The translations under genes were made by a program, and so were the position numbers. Source: Serratia entomophila (GTDB lineage: Bacteria > Pseudomonadota > Gammaproteobacteria > Enterobacterales > Enterobacteriaceae). From it: 64,000 nt of DNA. How positions within the stretch are numbered: the stretch's first letter is position 1; every line of letters begins with the position of its first letter. Under the pieces are notes generated by a model. That model saw only the letters and a list, made by a program, of their open reading frames with translations. It was not told the origin of the DNA and did not search any database. Below, piece after piece: positions 10,969 to 20,013 of this stretch. Where the stretch lies: assembly GCF_021462285.1 (NCBI RefSeq), contig NZ_CP082787.1, positions 4,464,001 to 4,528,000 of the forward strand, written 5' to 3'.

Positions 10969-11322
10969 TCAGGTGCGCAGCTCCTGGCGCACATGTTCGG
11001 GCAGCCCTTCCAGCACCAGCTGGTAGGAGCTGTCGATCAGGGTGTAAAACTGCGAGTTAGGCAGATTGCCGTCGAGAAACACCGTATTCCAGTGCGCCTT
11101 GTTCAGGCCGTCGCAGGCGACGATTTCCGGATGGTGCTCGCGCAGGCTTTCCGCCAGTTCCGGGCTGGATTTTACCGCCAGCGCCGGCCGGCCCTGCACT
11201 TCGCACACCATGGCGAACATGACGTCGCCGACCTTGATCTGGCTGGCCTGCCATTGGTTCTGGTCGCTCTGTTCCGCGCCCGGCTTCGCCATGCAGTACT
11301 CCAGCAATGCGGTGTTATTCAT
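10969..11322 (-). CDS. yjbR: MmcQ/YjbR family protein
   Basis: A 117-residue protein of the YjbR (double-wing) fold, with LLEYCMAKPGAEQSD near the N-terminus and KVGDVMFAMVCEV, LNKAHWNTVFLDGNLP and a helical tail. E. coli YjbR has the same size and motifs. The fold resembles DNA-binding domains, but no target is established. I chose the ATG at 11322 because it agrees with the family; an upstream in-frame start lies inside yjbQ. It begins 4 bp after the yjbQ stop, so the two form one operon, as in E. coli. Confidence 0.9.
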   Translation of the reverse strand: MNNTALLEYCMAKPGAEQSDQNQWQASQIKVGDVMFAMVCEVQGRPALAVKSSPELAESLREHHPEIVACDGLNKAHWNTVFLDGNLPNSQFYTLIDSSYQLVLEGLPEHVRQELRT

Positions 11323-11326
11323 TGGC

Positions 11327-11743
11327 TTACTCCCCCTGTAACGTGGCCACAATACGGCGTGATCCGCCGTGGATGCGGTGCTCCCCCAGCCAAATGCCCT
11401 GCCATGTGCCCAGCATCAACCGCCCATGGCTGACCGGCAGCGTCAGGGACGTGCCCAGCAACGAGGATTTGATGTGCGCCGGCATGTCGTCCGGCCCTTC
11501 GTAGTCATGCTGATAGGGTGCGTTTTCCGGCACCTGACGCAGGAAATGCTGCTCCATATCGGCTCGCACCCTGGGATCGCAGTTCTCGTTGAGCGTCAGC
11601 GAGGCCGAGGTATGCTGCAACAACAGATGCAGCAGGCCGGTTTGCAGGCGGTGTAAGTGGGTTAACTGGTCGACTATCTCTTCGGTAACCAGATGAAAAC
11701 CACGCGCTTTAGCGCTGAGGATAAGCGTTTGCTGATGCCACAT
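11327..11743 (-). CDS. yjbQ: YjbQ family protein (UPF0047)
   Basis: A 138-residue protein of the UPF0047/YjbQ family. The conserved blocks are [21 protein letters not shown] and [19 protein letters not shown], with [13 protein letters not shown] near the end. These hold the clustered His, Asp and Glu residues characteristic of the family. Some members have weak thiamin-phosphate-synthase activity in vitro, but the true function is unresolved. It is the first gene of a yjbQR operon. Confidence 0.92.
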   Translation of the reverse strand: MWHQQTLILSAKARGFHLVTEEIVDQLTHLHRLQTGLLHLLLQHTSASLTLNENCDPRVRADMEQHFLRQVPENAPYQHDYEGPDDMPAHIKSSLLGTSLTLPVSHGRLMLGTWQGIWLGEHRIHGGSRRIVATLQGE

Positions 11744-11811
11744 GAGTGAGCGCCCCTCAATCAGTATATTCTCTATCCGATTTGCGGCAACTGCGGCGGC
11801 AAACCGACAAC

Positions 11812-11841
11812 AAAAAAGGAGCGATATCGCTATCGCTCCTT
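11812..11841 (-). terminator. Terminator downstream of tyrB
   Basis: AAGGAGCGATA and TATCGCTCCTT form an 11-bp stem around TCGC. On the minus strand the stem is followed by a U-run, so it terminates tyrB. Confidence 0.88.
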
Positions 11842-11869
11842 TGCGAACTTCAGTTAACCCTAACAGGCT

Positions 11870-13063
11870 TTACTGCACGGCGGCAAATGCCTCGGCTACC
11901 TGATGCACGTTGTTGTGGTTCAGGCCGGCCACGCACATGCGGCCGCTGTGGATCAGGTAAACGCCAAACTCTTCGCGCAGGCGGTCAACCTGCGCCGCGC
12001 TGAAGCCGGTGTAGCTGAACATGCCGCGCTGTTCCAGCAGGTAGTCGAAGTTGCGCTGCGGCAGCGCGCTTTTCAGCGCCTCAACCAGCGTTTTGCGCAT
12101 CTCGAGGATGCGGGTGCGCATATTCTCCACTTCGTCCAGCCATTGGGCTTTCAGCTGCGCGTCGTTCAGCACCTTGGCCACCACCTGCGCACCGAAGTTC
12201 GGCGGGCTGGAGTAGTTGCGGCGCACGGTCGCCTTCAGCTGGCCCAGCACGCGCCCGGCCGCCTCTTCGCTCTCGCACACCACCGACAGGCCGCCGACGC
12301 GTTCGCCGTACAGCGAGAAGATTTTCGAGAACGAGTTGCTCACCAGGCACGGCAGCCCCGCCGCGGCGATTGCGCGGATGGCGTAGGCATCTTGCTCCAT
12401 GCCGCCGCCAAAGCCCTGGTAGGCGATGTCGAGGAACGGGATCAGCTCGCGATCGGCAATCACTTTGACCACCTTATCCCACTGGGCGGGGGTCAGGTCC
12501 GAACCGGTCGGGTTGTGGCAGCACGGATGCAGCAGCGCGATGCTGTGCTTCGGCAGCTGCTGCAGCGCGCTCAGCATGGCGTCGAACTTCACGCCCAGGC
12601 TTTCGGCGTCAAAATACGGATAGGTATTCACCTTGAAACCGGCGCCGCCAAAGATGGCGACGTGGTTTTCCCAGGTGGGATCGCTGACCCACACCTGCGA
12701 ATCCGGGAAATAGCTTTTCAGGAAGTCAGCGCCCACTTTCAGCGCGCCGGAACCGCCGACGGTCTGGATGGTCGCGATGCGCCCCTGCTGCAGCATCGGG
12801 TGCTGCGCGCCGAACAGCAACTGCTGGATCGCGGTGCGATAAGGCTGCAGCCCTTCCATCGGCAGGTAAACCGAGGCGCCATGCTCGACGCTGTTCAACT
12901 GCGCTTCCGCCGCAGCGACCGCCTGCATCTGCGGGATGATGCCCTGCTCGTTGTAGTACAGGCCGATACTCAGGTTCACCTTGTGCGCGCGCGGGTCTTT
13001 TTTGAATTTTTCCATCAGCGACAGAATAGGATCGCCGGCGTAGGCGTCAACGTTCTGGAACAC
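11870..13063 (-). CDS. tyrB: Aromatic amino acid aminotransferase
   Basis: PLP-dependent class I aminotransferase that makes tyrosine and phenylalanine from their 2-oxo acids, with overlap on aspartate and leucine. The 397-residue product closely follows E. coli Tyr[21 protein letters not shown], then [11 protein letters not shown] and the PLP-phosphate region. The Schiff-base lysine is K247 in [16 protein letters not shown], and the substrate carboxylate Arg is in [10 protein letters not shown]. No good TyrR box (TGTAAA-N6-TTTACA) is visible in the 82 bp upstream, unlike E. coli. A stem-loop ending the Lrp-type gene separates it from that gene. Confidence 0.96.
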   Translation of the reverse strand: MFQNVDAYAGDPILSLMEKFKKDPRAHKVNLSIGLYYNEQGIIPQMQAVAAAEAQLNSVEHGASVYLPMEGLQPYRTAIQQLLFGAQHPMLQQGRIATIQTVGGSGALKVGADFLKSYFPDSQVWVSDPTWENHVAIFGGAGFKVNTYPYFDAESLGVKFDAMLSALQQLPKHSIALLHPCCHNPTGSDLTPAQWDKVVKVIADRELIPFLDIAYQGFGGGMEQDAYAIRAIAAAGLPCLVSNSFSKIFSLYGERVGGLSVVCESEEAAGRVLGQLKATVRRNYSSPPNFGAQVVAKVLNDAQLKAQWLDEVENMRTRILEMRKTLVEALKSALPQRNFDYLLEQRGMFSYTGFSAAQVDRLREEFGVYLIHSGRMCVAGLNHNNVHQVAEAFAAVQ

Positions 13064-13123
13064 GGGGTTATTCTCCTGGATTATTGTGGTTTGGGCACAG
13101 CGTTACGTTCCTAATATAGACGC

Positions 13124-13141
13124 AAAACCGCCTGCGGTTTT
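13124..13141 (-). terminator. Terminator after the Lrp-type regulator gene
   Basis: AAAACCGC and GCGGTTTT form an 8-bp stem with a two-base spacer between the regulator and tyrB. The minus-strand 3' arm ends in four T. Confidence 0.6.
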
Positions 13142-13145
13142 AGCT

Positions 13146-13613
13146 TTATCTCGCAACCGGCAATAATCCATTTTCTTTGATCCGGTTAAGCACCACCGCC
13201 GTTTTGACGTGCGCCACGCTTTTATGCTGCAACAGCGTCTGGCTGATAAAGTCGCTCAGCGCCGGCAGGTCCGCCACCGCCACCTTCAGCAGATAGTCGG
13301 CGTCGCCGGTGGTTTTATAGGCGTCGAGGATGGCGTCCGCCTCTGCCAGCATCTGATGGAAACTGCCGATCTGCTCCTGAGCGTGGCTAATCAGGCTGAC
13401 CTCGATCAGCCCCACCAGCCCCAGACCAACGGCCTCCGGCGCCAGCCGCGCGTGATAACCGCGGATCAGCTGCGCCTGCTCCAGGCTGATGCGCCGCCGC
13501 GAACATTGGGAAGCGGACAATCCCACCAGCTCGCTCAGCTCCTGATTGGTCAGGCGACCGTTGGCCTGTAACAGCGTCAGGATTTTCATATCAAAATCGT
13601 CAATGTTGTACAT
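13146..13613 (-). CDS. Lrp/AsnC-family transcriptional regulator
   Basis: A 155-residue feast/famine regulator. The N-terminal helix-turn-helix spans residues 1-60, starting MYNIDDFDMKILTLLQANGRLTNQELSELVGLSASQCSRRR. The C-terminal RAM effector domain contains the usual AYKTTGDADYLLKVAV core, which binds an amino acid at the dimer interface. The start is uncertain: the ATG at 13613 has AGGTGG only two bases away, and an in-frame GTG lies two codons earlier. It sits between tyrB (same strand) and a PheC-like gene (opposite strand), so regulation of aromatic amino acid genes is a reasonable guess. It is not the global Lrp. Confidence 0.88.
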   Translation of the reverse strand: MYNIDDFDMKILTLLQANGRLTNQELSELVGLSASQCSRRRISLEQAQLIRGYHARLAPEAVGLGLVGLIEVSLISHAQEQIGSFHQMLAEADAILDAYKTTGDADYLLKVAVADLPALSDFISQTLLQHKSVAHVKTAVVLNRIKENGLLPVAR

Positions 13614-13620
13614 AGCCACC

Positions 13621-13652
13621 TGTAAACTGTGTTAATAAATGTTGACGTTACA
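13621..13652. promoter_or_regulatory. Dyad in the Lrp-type / pheC-like divergent region
   Basis: TGTAA and TTACA bracket a 32-bp AT-rich stretch just upstream of the regulator gene. The left part, TGTAAACTGTGTTAATAA, resembles one arm of a TyrR box (TGTAAA) but the right arm is poor. It could be the autoregulatory Lrp-type site. Confidence 0.3.
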
Positions 13653-13828
13653 GCCTATCAGCTTTTTTGCCTTTGCCGACAACGGCCCACGGCGGTTATG
13701 AAGTGCGCAGCAGCAACGCCGGGCATTTTCGCCGGTTAACGGCATAAAAAACGGGTAACTCATGCAAGCAAACAACAATTAACGGCTAAGTAACGCATAA
13801 AACCACGAATGTATAAAAAGGAATATTG

Positions 13829-14596
13829 ATGAAAAAGTTACTCCCTCTGGCCCTGCTGGCCGTCGCCGGGGGCGCCGGCGCCCAATCGCATCTGGACAAG
13901 GTGCTGCAGCAAAACACGCTGGAGGTGTGCACCACCGGCGACTACAAGCCTTATACCTTTCAGAAAGAAGACGGCAGCTATGAAGGCATCGACATCGATA
14001 TGGCCGAGTCGCTGGCCAAAAGCCTGGGCGCCAAGGTGAAATGGGTGAAAACCAGCTGGAAAACCCTGACGCCGAACTTCGTCTCCGGCAAGTGCGACAT
14101 CGCCATGGGCGGCATCTCGGTGACGCTGGAGCGGCAAAAGCAGGTATTCTTCGCCGACAAGCTGGATACCGACGGCAAGATCCCGCTGGTGCGCTGCACC
14201 GACGTGAAGAAATACCGCACCATCGAGCAGATCAACAAGCCGTCGGTGCGCCTGCTGGAACCGGCGGGCGGCACCAATGAAGCCTTCGTGCACGCTTACC
14301 TGCCGAAGGCCAAACTGACGCTGACCCACGATAACGTCGGCATTTTCCAGCAGCTGGTGGACCGCAAGGCGGACGTGATGATCACCGACGCCTCCGAGGC
14401 GCTGTATCAGCAGAAGCGCTATCCGAAGCTGTGCGCGGTCAACCCTAAAAAGCCGATGCAATACGGCGAGAAGGCCTACATGCTGCCACGCGACGATTTA
14501 AGTTGGAAACTCTATGTGGATCAATGGCTGCACCTGGCCAAGGCGACCGGCGAGTACCAGAAGATTATCGATAACTGGCTGGCGGCGAAGAAGTAA
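13829..14596 (+). CDS. Periplasmic cyclohexadienyl dehydratase-like protein (PheC family)
   Basis: A 255-residue protein with a signal peptide ([19 protein letters not shown]) and a type II solute-binding-protein fold. It matches Pseudomonas PheC along its length: TTGDYKPYTFQKEDGSYEGIDIDMAESL, DIAMGGISVTLERQ, PAGGTNEAF, DNVGIFQQLVD and EKAYMLPRDD. The Glu that I recall as the catalytic acid of Pseudomonas PheC falls at E190 in ITDASEALYQQ and is present. PheC converts prephenate or arogenate to phenylpyruvate or phenylalanine in the periplasm. No ABC permease or ATPase gene is nearby, which argues against a transport role. AAAGGA precedes the ATG at 13829. The neighbours tyrB and the Lrp-type gene fit an aromatic role. 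Confidence 0.75.
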   Translation: MKKLLPLALLAVAGGAGAQSHLDKVLQQNTLEVCTTGDYKPYTFQKEDGSYEGIDIDMAESLAKSLGAKVKWVKTSWKTLTPNFVSGKCDIAMGGISVTLERQKQVFFADKLDTDGKIPLVRCTDVKKYRTIEQINKPSVRLLEPAGGTNEAFVHAYLPKAKLTLTHDNVGIFQQLVDRKADVMITDASEALYQQKRYPKLCAVNPKKPMQYGEKAYMLPRDDLSWKLYVDQWLHLAKATGEYQKIIDNWLAAKK

Positions 14597-14640
14597 CGCC
14601 GTGATTAACGGGGCCGGTGCGAACCGGCCCCGGCGGCGGC

Positions 14641-15720
14641 TCAATCGCCGATGTATTCCATCGCCACGCGCTGCGTCAGTTTGGTGATCAGTTCATAGGC
14701 GCTGATGCCGGTGCAGGCGGCGATGCGTTCAACCGGCAGTTCCCTGCCCCACAGCACCGCTTCATCGCCGACCTTGTCGCCGGCGTCCGGCCCGAGATCG
14801 ACCGAAATCATGTCCATCGACACCCGCCCGACAATCGGCACTTCGCGCCCGTTCAGCCACACCGGCGTGCCGGTTGGCGCGCTGCGCGGATAGCCGTCGC
14901 CGTAGCCCATCGCCACCACCCCCAACCGGGTGTCGCGCGGGCTCACCCAGGTGCCGCCGTAACCGACCGACTCGCCGGCCTGGTGTTCGCGCACCGCGAT
15001 CAGGCTGGACTTCAGCGTCATCGCCGGCTGCAGCTGGTGCTGGCTGCCGTTGGCGTTATCCAGCGGCGAAACGCCGTACAGGATAATGCCCGGGCGCACC
15101 CACTCGTTATGCGCGTCCGGCCACAGCAGGGTGCCGCCGGAAGCGGCGATCGAACGCTGTCCCGGTTTGCCGCGGGCAAACCGTTCAAAGCAGGCGATCT
15201 GCTTCAGGGTGGTATCGGACTCCGGTTCGTCGGCGCGGCTGAAGTGGCTCATGATATTGACCGGCTGCGCCACGTTGCGGCAGGCGCACAGCCGCTGGTA
15301 GAAGGCTTCGGCCTGCTCCGGGCGCACGCCCAGGCGATGCATGCCGGTATCCAGCTTCATCCACACCGGCACCGGCCGCGCCAGCTCGGCCTGCTCCAGC
15401 GCTTCGAGCTGTTCGATGCAGTGCACCGCGGTGTCGATGTTGTTCGCCACCAATATCGGCAGGTCTTCGGCGGAGAAAAAACCTTCCAGCAGCAGGATGG
15501 GTTTGACGATGCCGCCGGAGCGCAGCATCAGCGCTTCGCCGATGCGCGCCACGCCGTAGCAGTCGGCGTCTTGCAGGGTATGGGCTGTTTCCAGCAGGCC
15601 GTGTCCATAAGCGTTTGCTTTCACAACGGCAATCAGGCGGCTTTGCGGCGCCTGGCGGCGCACCTGTTGCAGATTATGTCGCAGAGCGCGGCGGTCGATT
15701 ACAGCGGTTGCCGCTTTCAT
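14641..15720 (-). CDS. alr: Alanine racemase, biosynthetic
   Basis: PLP enzyme that interconverts L- and D-alanine for peptidoglycan. The 359-residue product has the PLP lysine K34 in [10 protein letters not shown] and the second catalytic base Y254 in [11 protein letters not shown]. The C-terminal beta domain contains [16 protein letters not shown]. The length equals that of E. coli Alr. It lies directly after dnaB on the same strand, with 17 bp between stop and start, as in E. coli, so the two are probably co-transcribed. Confidence 0.97.
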   Translation of the reverse strand: MKAATAVIDRRALRHNLQQVRRQAPQSRLIAVVKANAYGHGLLETAHTLQDADCYGVARIGEALMLRSGGIVKPILLLEGFFSAEDLPILVANNIDTAVHCIEQLEALEQAELARPVPVWMKLDTGMHRLGVRPEQAEAFYQRLCACRNVAQPVNIMSHFSRADEPESDTTLKQIACFERFARGKPGQRSIAASGGTLLWPDAHNEWVRPGIILYGVSPLDNANGSQHQLQPAMTLKSSLIAVREHQAGESVGYGGTWVSPRDTRLGVVAMGYGDGYPRSAPTGTPVWLNGREVPIVGRVSMDMISVDLGPDAGDKVGDEAVLWGRELPVERIAACTGISAYELITKLTQRVAMEYIGD

Positions 15721-15737
15721 TTCAGTTCCTTAAGGGA

Positions 15738-17162
15738 TTATTCGTCATCGTATTGCGGCCCCGCGTAGTTGTCGAAGCGCGACCACTGGCCGTTAAAGGT
15801 AAGGCGCACGGTGCCGATCGGGCCGTTACGCTGCTTACCCAAAATAATTTCAGCGATGCCTTTCAGATCGCTGTTCTCGTGATAAACCTCATCACGGTAG
15901 ATAAACATAATCAGGTCGGCGTCCTGCTCGATGGAGCCGGACTCACGCAGGTCGGAGTTGACCGGGCGTTTGTCGGCGCGCTGTTCCAGGCTTCGGTTCA
16001 GCTGCGACAGCGCCACCACCGGCACCTGCAGCTCTTTCGCCAGCGCTTTCAACGAGCGGGAAATTTCGGCTATCTCCAGCGTACGGTTGTCGGACAGGGC
16101 CGGCACGCGCATCAGCTGCAGGTAGTCGATCATGATCAGGCTGAGGCCATCGTGCTCGCGGAAAATGCGGCGCGCGCGGGAGCGCACTTCGGTTGGCGTC
16201 AGGCCGGAGGAATCGTCGATGTACATGTTGCGTTTCTCCAGCAGGATGCCCATGGTGCTGGAAATGCGCGCCCAGTCCTCGTCATCGAGCTGGCCGGTAC
16301 GAATGCGCGTCTGGTCGACGCGCGACAGCGACGCCAGCATACGCATCATGATCTGGTTGCCGGGCATCTCGAGGCTGAAGATCAGCACCGGTTTTTCCTG
16401 CGTCATCGCGGCGTGTTCGCACAGGTTCATCGCGAAGGTGGTTTTACCCATCGACGGACGGGCGGCGACGATGATCAGGTCGGATTTTTGCAGGCCGGCG
16501 GTTTTTTTGTTGAGGTCCTGATAGCCGGTATCCACCCCGGTCACGCCGTCATGCGGCTGCTGATACAGCTGCTCGATGCGCGAGACGGTGTCTTCCAGGA
16601 TGCGTTCGATACCCTTCGGGCCTTCGTCCTTGCTGGCGCGGTTTTCGGCAATCTGGAAAACCCGCGACTCCGCCAGATCGAGCAAGTCTTCGCTGCTGCG
16701 CCCCTGCGGATCGTAACCGGCGTCGGCGATCTCATTGGCCACCGAAATCATCTCGCGCACCACCGCGCGTTCGCGCACGATATCGGCATAGGCGCCGATG
16801 TTGGCGGCGCTCGGGGTGTTTTTCGACAGCTCGGCCAGATAGGCGAAGCCGCCGACCGAATCCAGCTCGCCCTTCTGTTCCAATGATTCAGACAGGGTGA
16901 TCAGGTCGATTGGCTTGCTCATCTCCAGCAGCCGCTGCATCTCGGTAAAGATCAGGCGGTGCGGGCGGCTGAAGAAGTCGTTGGCGACCACGCGTTCCGC
17001 CACGTTATCCCAGCGTTCGTTGTCCAGCATCAAACCGCCCAACACCGACTGCTCGGCCTCCAGCGAATGCGGCGGCATCTTCAGCCCTTCCATCTGGCGA
17101 TCTCGTGGCCGTTCTCTGGCTTCGTCAGCGTTTGTTCTGTTGGTTGGTTTTTTTCCTGCCAT
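15738..17162 (-). CDS. dnaB: Replicative DNA helicase
   Basis: Hexameric helicase that unwinds DNA ahead of the replication fork and binds primase. The 474-residue product has the N-terminal all-helical domain (PPHSLEAEQSVLGGLMLDN) and a linker. The RecA-like motor follows, with Walker A ARPSMGKTTFAMN, Walker B SLIMIDYLQLMR, ALSQLNRSLEQR and the C-terminal GPIGTVRLTFNGQWSRFDNY. No intein interrupts it. It is first in a dnaB-alr unit and diverges from qorA across 180 bp. Confidence 0.98.
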   Translation of the reverse strand: MAGKKPTNRTNADEARERPRDRQMEGLKMPPHSLEAEQSVLGGLMLDNERWDNVAERVVANDFFSRPHRLIFTEMQRLLEMSKPIDLITLSESLEQKGELDSVGGFAYLAELSKNTPSAANIGAYADIVRERAVVREMISVANEIADAGYDPQGRSSEDLLDLAESRVFQIAENRASKDEGPKGIERILEDTVSRIEQLYQQPHDGVTGVDTGYQDLNKKTAGLQKSDLIIVAARPSMGKTTFAMNLCEHAAMTQEKPVLIFSLEMPGNQIMMRMLASLSRVDQTRIRTGQLDDEDWARISSTMGILLEKRNMYIDDSSGLTPTEVRSRARRIFREHDGLSLIMIDYLQLMRVPALSDNRTLEIAEISRSLKALAKELQVPVVALSQLNRSLEQRADKRPVNSDLRESGSIEQDADLIMFIYRDEVYHENSDLKGIAEIILGKQRNGPIGTVRLTFNGQWSRFDNYAGPQYDDE

Positions 17163-17342
17163 GAAGCGTATTCTTTATCCGGTTGCGAATGAAGGATCCT
17201 GACGCGAGAGTATACGTGATTTTTATTCGTGATTCTTGCGACATAACCGATGCAAAAAAGGTATTGAACCCGGCGCGGGCAAACTGGATCTCCGATACTA
17301 AAAAGAATAGGGTGAAATCAGACACCCCAACGAGGTAATGAC

Positions 17343-18326
17343 ATGGCAAAGCGCATTCAATTCTCCGCCACCGGTGGCCCAGAAGTGCTGCAATACGTTG
17401 ATTTCACGCCGCTTGATCCGGCAGCGGGCGAGGTGCAGGTCGAGAATAAGGCGATCGGCATCAACTATATCGACACCTATGTGCGCAGCGGCCTGTATGC
17501 CCCCGCCAGCCTGCCGAGCGGGCTGGGCACCGAGGCCGCCGGCGTGGTGGTCAAGGTCGGCGCCGGCGTCAGCGCGGTAAAACCGGGTGACCGGGTGGTG
17601 TACGCGCAATCGGCGCTCGGTGCCTATAGCGAGATCCACAACGTGCCGGTAGAGAAAGTGGCGCTGCTGCCGCACAACCTGAGTTTTGAACAGGGCGCCG
17701 CCTCGTTCCTGAAAGGGCTGACGGTGCACTATCTGCTGCGCCAGACTCACGAAGTGCAGCCCGGTGAAGTGTTCCTGTTCCATGCCGCCGCCGGCGGCGT
17801 CGGGCTGATTGCCTGCCAGTGGGCCAAGGCGCTCGGCGCCCGGCTGATTGGCAGCGTCGGCTCGGACGAAAAGGCCGCGCTGGCCAAACAGGCCGGCGCC
17901 TGGGCGACCATTAATTATCACCAGGAAGATATCGCCCAGCGGGTGGCGGAGCTGACGCAGGGCGAAAAAGTGGGCGTGGTGTATGACTCGGTCGGGAAAA
18001 GCACCTGGCAGGCTTCGCTCAACAGCCTGAAGCGGCGCGGCCTGATGGTCAGCTTCGGCAACGCCTCCGGCCCGGTGACCGGCGTCGATCTGGCGCTGCT
18101 GAACCAGAAGGGCTCGCTGTACGTTACCCGCCCTTCCCTCAACGGTTACATCACCAACCGCGACGAGCTGCAGTACGCCAGCAATGAGCTGTTCTCACTG
18201 ATCGGCAGCGGCGCCATCAAGGTGGAAGTGAAGGAACAGCAAAAATTCGCGCTGGCCGACGCGCAGCGCGCGCACCAGGTGCTGGAAAGCCGCGGCACCA
18301 GCGGCTCCAGCCTGCTGATCCCCTGA
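17343..18326 (+). CDS. qorA: NADPH:quinone oxidoreductase
   Basis: A 327-residue zinc-free medium-chain dehydrogenase of the quinone-reductase (zeta-crystallin) type. It has NYIDTYVRSGLY, GTEAAGVVVKVG, the Rossmann motif HAAAGGVGLIACQWAKALG and a C-terminal FALADAQRAHQVLESRGTSGSSLL. The zinc-ligand Cys and His of alcohol dehydrogenases are absent. E. coli QorA has the same size, motifs and position next to dnaB. Role: reduction of quinones in the cytosol. Confidence 0.95.
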   Translation: MAKRIQFSATGGPEVLQYVDFTPLDPAAGEVQVENKAIGINYIDTYVRSGLYAPASLPSGLGTEAAGVVVKVGAGVSAVKPGDRVVYAQSALGAYSEIHNVPVEKVALLPHNLSFEQGAASFLKGLTVHYLLRQTHEVQPGEVFLFHAAAGGVGLIACQWAKALGARLIGSVGSDEKAALAKQAGAWATINYHQEDIAQRVAELTQGEKVGVVYDSVGKSTWQASLNSLKRRGLMVSFGNASGPVTGVDLALLNQKGSLYVTRPSLNGYITNRDELQYASNELFSLIGSGAIKVEVKEQQKFALADAQRAHQVLESRGTSGSSLLIP

Positions 18327-18337
18327 TGAGCAACCAA

Positions 18338-18500
18338 AGAAAAGGGCTCCTTACGGAGCCCTTTCAGTTACTGCATTTTGTAGGGGTAGAGCAGAGTTCG
18401 CCAGAGACAGGGGGTTGCTTGAGCAACGCTAGTAGTGGATTGTCTCTCGCGGTGATGAAATTGGCCGCATCACTGCATCGGCAAGTATCCTAACAGCCGC
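18338..18500 (-). ncRNA. Candidate structured small RNA between qorA and pspG
   Basis: Read on the minus strand, this 163-nt stretch can form three successive hairpins. They are GTGATG/CATCAC, then an outer AGAGACA/TGTCTCT stem enclosing GTTGC/GCAAC, and last the terminator stem AAAGGGCTCC/GGAGCCCTTT. No reading frame of note overlaps it. A TAGGAT just upstream (about 18488-18493) could serve as a -10. The arrangement of stems plus terminator fits a trans-acting RNA or a structured pspG 3' UTR. I do not recognise it as a named RNA family. Confidence 0.4.
18341..18364 (-). terminator. Terminator hairpin between qorA and pspG
   Basis: AAAGGGCTCC and GGAGCCCTTT form a perfect 10-bp stem around TTAC. 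The minus-strand side is followed by TCTTTGG after four T, the plus-strand side by CAGTTA, so it fits best as the 3' end of a minus-strand transcript while also lying just after qorA. Confidence 0.75.
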
Positions 18501-18627
18501 CAAAAGCAAAAAACACGCTTTATGTGCCGCGTGCGCATTTAAAACGCCAGGCTGTGATCGCCGCCGCATTCGTCACGCAAACCAGCACGTGAATTTCATT
18601 GCGACTGTCTGATTATTCAACGAAAAA

Positions 18628-18846
18628 TCAGTAACGTCTGATCTGCGGCTTCTGCATAGAACGGTAGATCCACACGCCCACCACCGCCAGAATCAGCCAC
18701 GGCAGCAGCTTGAACACCACGGCGAACAGCCCGCCCAACAGCATAAAGGCCGCCGCCGCCAGCAGCGCTGCGAACACGCCCAGCAGCGAAATGCCGGTTA
18801 CCAGCAGCATCGCCACAAAGCCAACGAGAAAGAAGAGTTCTAACAT
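18628..18846 (-). CDS. pspG: Phage shock protein G
   Basis: A 72-residue inner-membrane protein with the sequence MLELFFLVGFVAMLLVTGISLLG, a second hydrophobic stretch AAFMLLGGLFAVVFKLLPWLILAVVG and a basic tail. It matches E. coli PspG at the N-terminus and in FKLLPWLILA. PspG is an effector of the phage-shock response to inner-membrane stress. The ATG at 18846 is chosen over an upstream in-frame start because it equals the family start and has GAAGGAG before it. A sigma-54 promoter sits 39-54 bp upstream, the expected control by PspF. Confidence 0.93.
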   Translation of the reverse strand: MLELFFLVGFVAMLLVTGISLLGVFAALLAAAAFMLLGGLFAVVFKLLPWLILAVVGVWIYRSMQKPQIRRY

Positions 18847-18884
18847 GATTGCTCCTTCGCAAAACAAGGTATCTGCAGAGGTAT

Positions 18885-18900
18885 TACAAGAAGCGTGCCA
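18885..18900 (-). promoter_or_regulatory. Sigma-54 promoter of pspG
   Basis: On the minus strand TGGCACGCTTCTTGTA matches the -24/-12 consensus TGGCAC-N5-TTGCW at all but one position (TTGT for TTGC). Its place upstream of pspG agrees with known PspF/sigma-54 control in enterobacteria. Confidence 0.85.
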
Positions 18901-18936
18901 GAACGGCGCGAGAGCTAACCGATTGAAATGTCGAGG

Positions 18937-18965
18937 CAGGCATGCCGCAGGGTGCAGCATGCCTG
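18937..18965. repeat. Inverted repeat upstream of the pspG promoter
   Basis: CAGGCATGC and GCATGCCTG are perfect 9-bp arms with an 11-bp spacer, about 40-65 bp upstream of the sigma-54 element. They could be a PspF upstream activating site or part of the dusA 3' end. Confidence 0.4.
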
Positions 18966-18968
18966 GTG

Positions 18969-18988
18969 AAAAAGACTAACTGTTAGTC
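18969..18988 (-). terminator. Terminator after dusA
   Basis: GACTAAC-T-GTTAGTC is a perfect short dyad; on the minus strand it is followed by five T. It lies 15 bp past the dusA stop. Confidence 0.65.
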
Positions 18989-19002
18989 AAATTATTTACC
19001 AA

Positions 19003-20013
19003 TTACGCCATCTCGGTGCGCGGCAGGCGCACCAGATCCAGCGCCGCTTCCACTACCCGCACGTCGGCGCCCGGCTTGTGGGCGTTCTCGCTCAGGTGGC
19101 GACGCCACTGGCGCGCGCCCGGCACGCCCTGGAATAGGCCGAGAATATGGCGGGTGATATGGCCCAGGTAGGTGCCGTTGGACAGCTCGCGCTCGATGTA
19201 CGGATACAGCGACTCGATAACCGCCACGCTGTCTTTGACTTCGGCTGACGCGCCGAACAATTCGCCGTCGACCCGCGCCAGAATGCCCGGATTCTGGTAG
19301 GCCTCGCGGCCCATCATTACGCCGTCCAGGTGCTGCAGGTGCTGCCGCGCCTCTTCCAGCGTTTTCACGCCGCCGTTGATGGCGATGGTCAGCGCCGGGA
19401 AGTCGCGCTTCAGCTGATAGACTCGCGGGTAGTCCAGCGGCGGCACTTCGCGGTTCTCTTTCGGGCTGAGGCCGGACAGCCAGGCCTTGCGCGCATGGAT
19501 GGTGAACATGTCGCACTCGCCGCGGCCGGCGACGGTGGCAATGAAGTCGCACAGAAATTCGTAGCTGTCCTGCTCGTCGATGCCGATACGCGTCTTGACC
19601 GTGACCGGAATCGACACCACGTCGCGCATCGCCTTGATGCAGTCGGCGACCAGCGTCGCCTGGCCCATCAAGCAGGCGCCGAACATGCCGTTCTGCACCC
19701 GATCGGACGGGCAGCCGACGTTGAGGTTGATCTCGTCATAGCCGCGCTGCTCCGCCAGTTTGGCGCAGTGCGCCAGCGCCGCCGGATCGCTGCCGCCCAA
19801 CTGCAGCGCCACCGGATGTTCTTCTTCGCTGTAGGCCAGGTAGTCGCCCTTGCCGTGGATAATCGCGCCGGTGGTCACCATCTCGGTGTACAGCAGCGTT
19901 TCCTTGGTCAGCAGGCGATGGAAGTAACGGCAATGACGATCGGTCCAGTCGAGCATCGGCGCGATGGAGAAACGATTGGCGGCGTAGGTTGGGGCGTGGT
20001 TGTCTTTCGTCAT
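19003..20013 (-). CDS. dusA: tRNA-dihydrouridine(20/20a) synthase
   Basis: FMN-dependent reductase forming dihydrouridine in the tRNA D-loop. The 336-residue product begins its TIM barrel with [23 protein letters not shown] and has [13 protein letters not shown]. The catalytic Cys lies in [23 protein letters not shown], and [26 protein letters not shown] is a DusA signature. The C-terminal tRNA-binding helical domain follows. The ATG at 20013 fits the family. In E. coli dusA lies beside pspG, as here. It diverges from the TPR/sigma operon. Confidence 0.95.
   Translation of the reverse strand: MTKDNHAPTYAANRFSIAPMLDWTDRHCRYFHRLLTKETLLYTEMVTTGAIIHGKGDYLAYSEEEHPVALQLGGSDPAALAHCAKLAEQRGYDEINLNVGCPSDRVQNGMFGACLMGQATLVADCIKAMRDVVSIPVTVKTRIGIDEQDSYEFLCDFIATVAGRGECDMFTIHARKAWLSGLSPKENREVPPLDYPRVYQLKRDFPALTIAINGGVKTLEEARQHLQHLDGVMMGREAYQNPGILARVDGELFGASAEVKDSVAVIESLYPYIERELSNGTYLGHITRHILGLFQGVPGARQWRRHLSENAHKPGADVRVVEAALDLVRLPRTEMA

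Noticed and set aside
13621..13652. TyrR box controlling tyrB or the PheC-like gene
   Set aside because: Only one arm (TGTAAA) fits the TyrR consensus; the second arm is poor and the site is not placed upstream of tyrB.
13829..14596. Amino acid ABC transporter receptor
   Set aside because: No permease or ATPase gene lies nearby, and the whole sequence follows PheC including the catalytic Glu position. A receptor role cannot be fully excluded.
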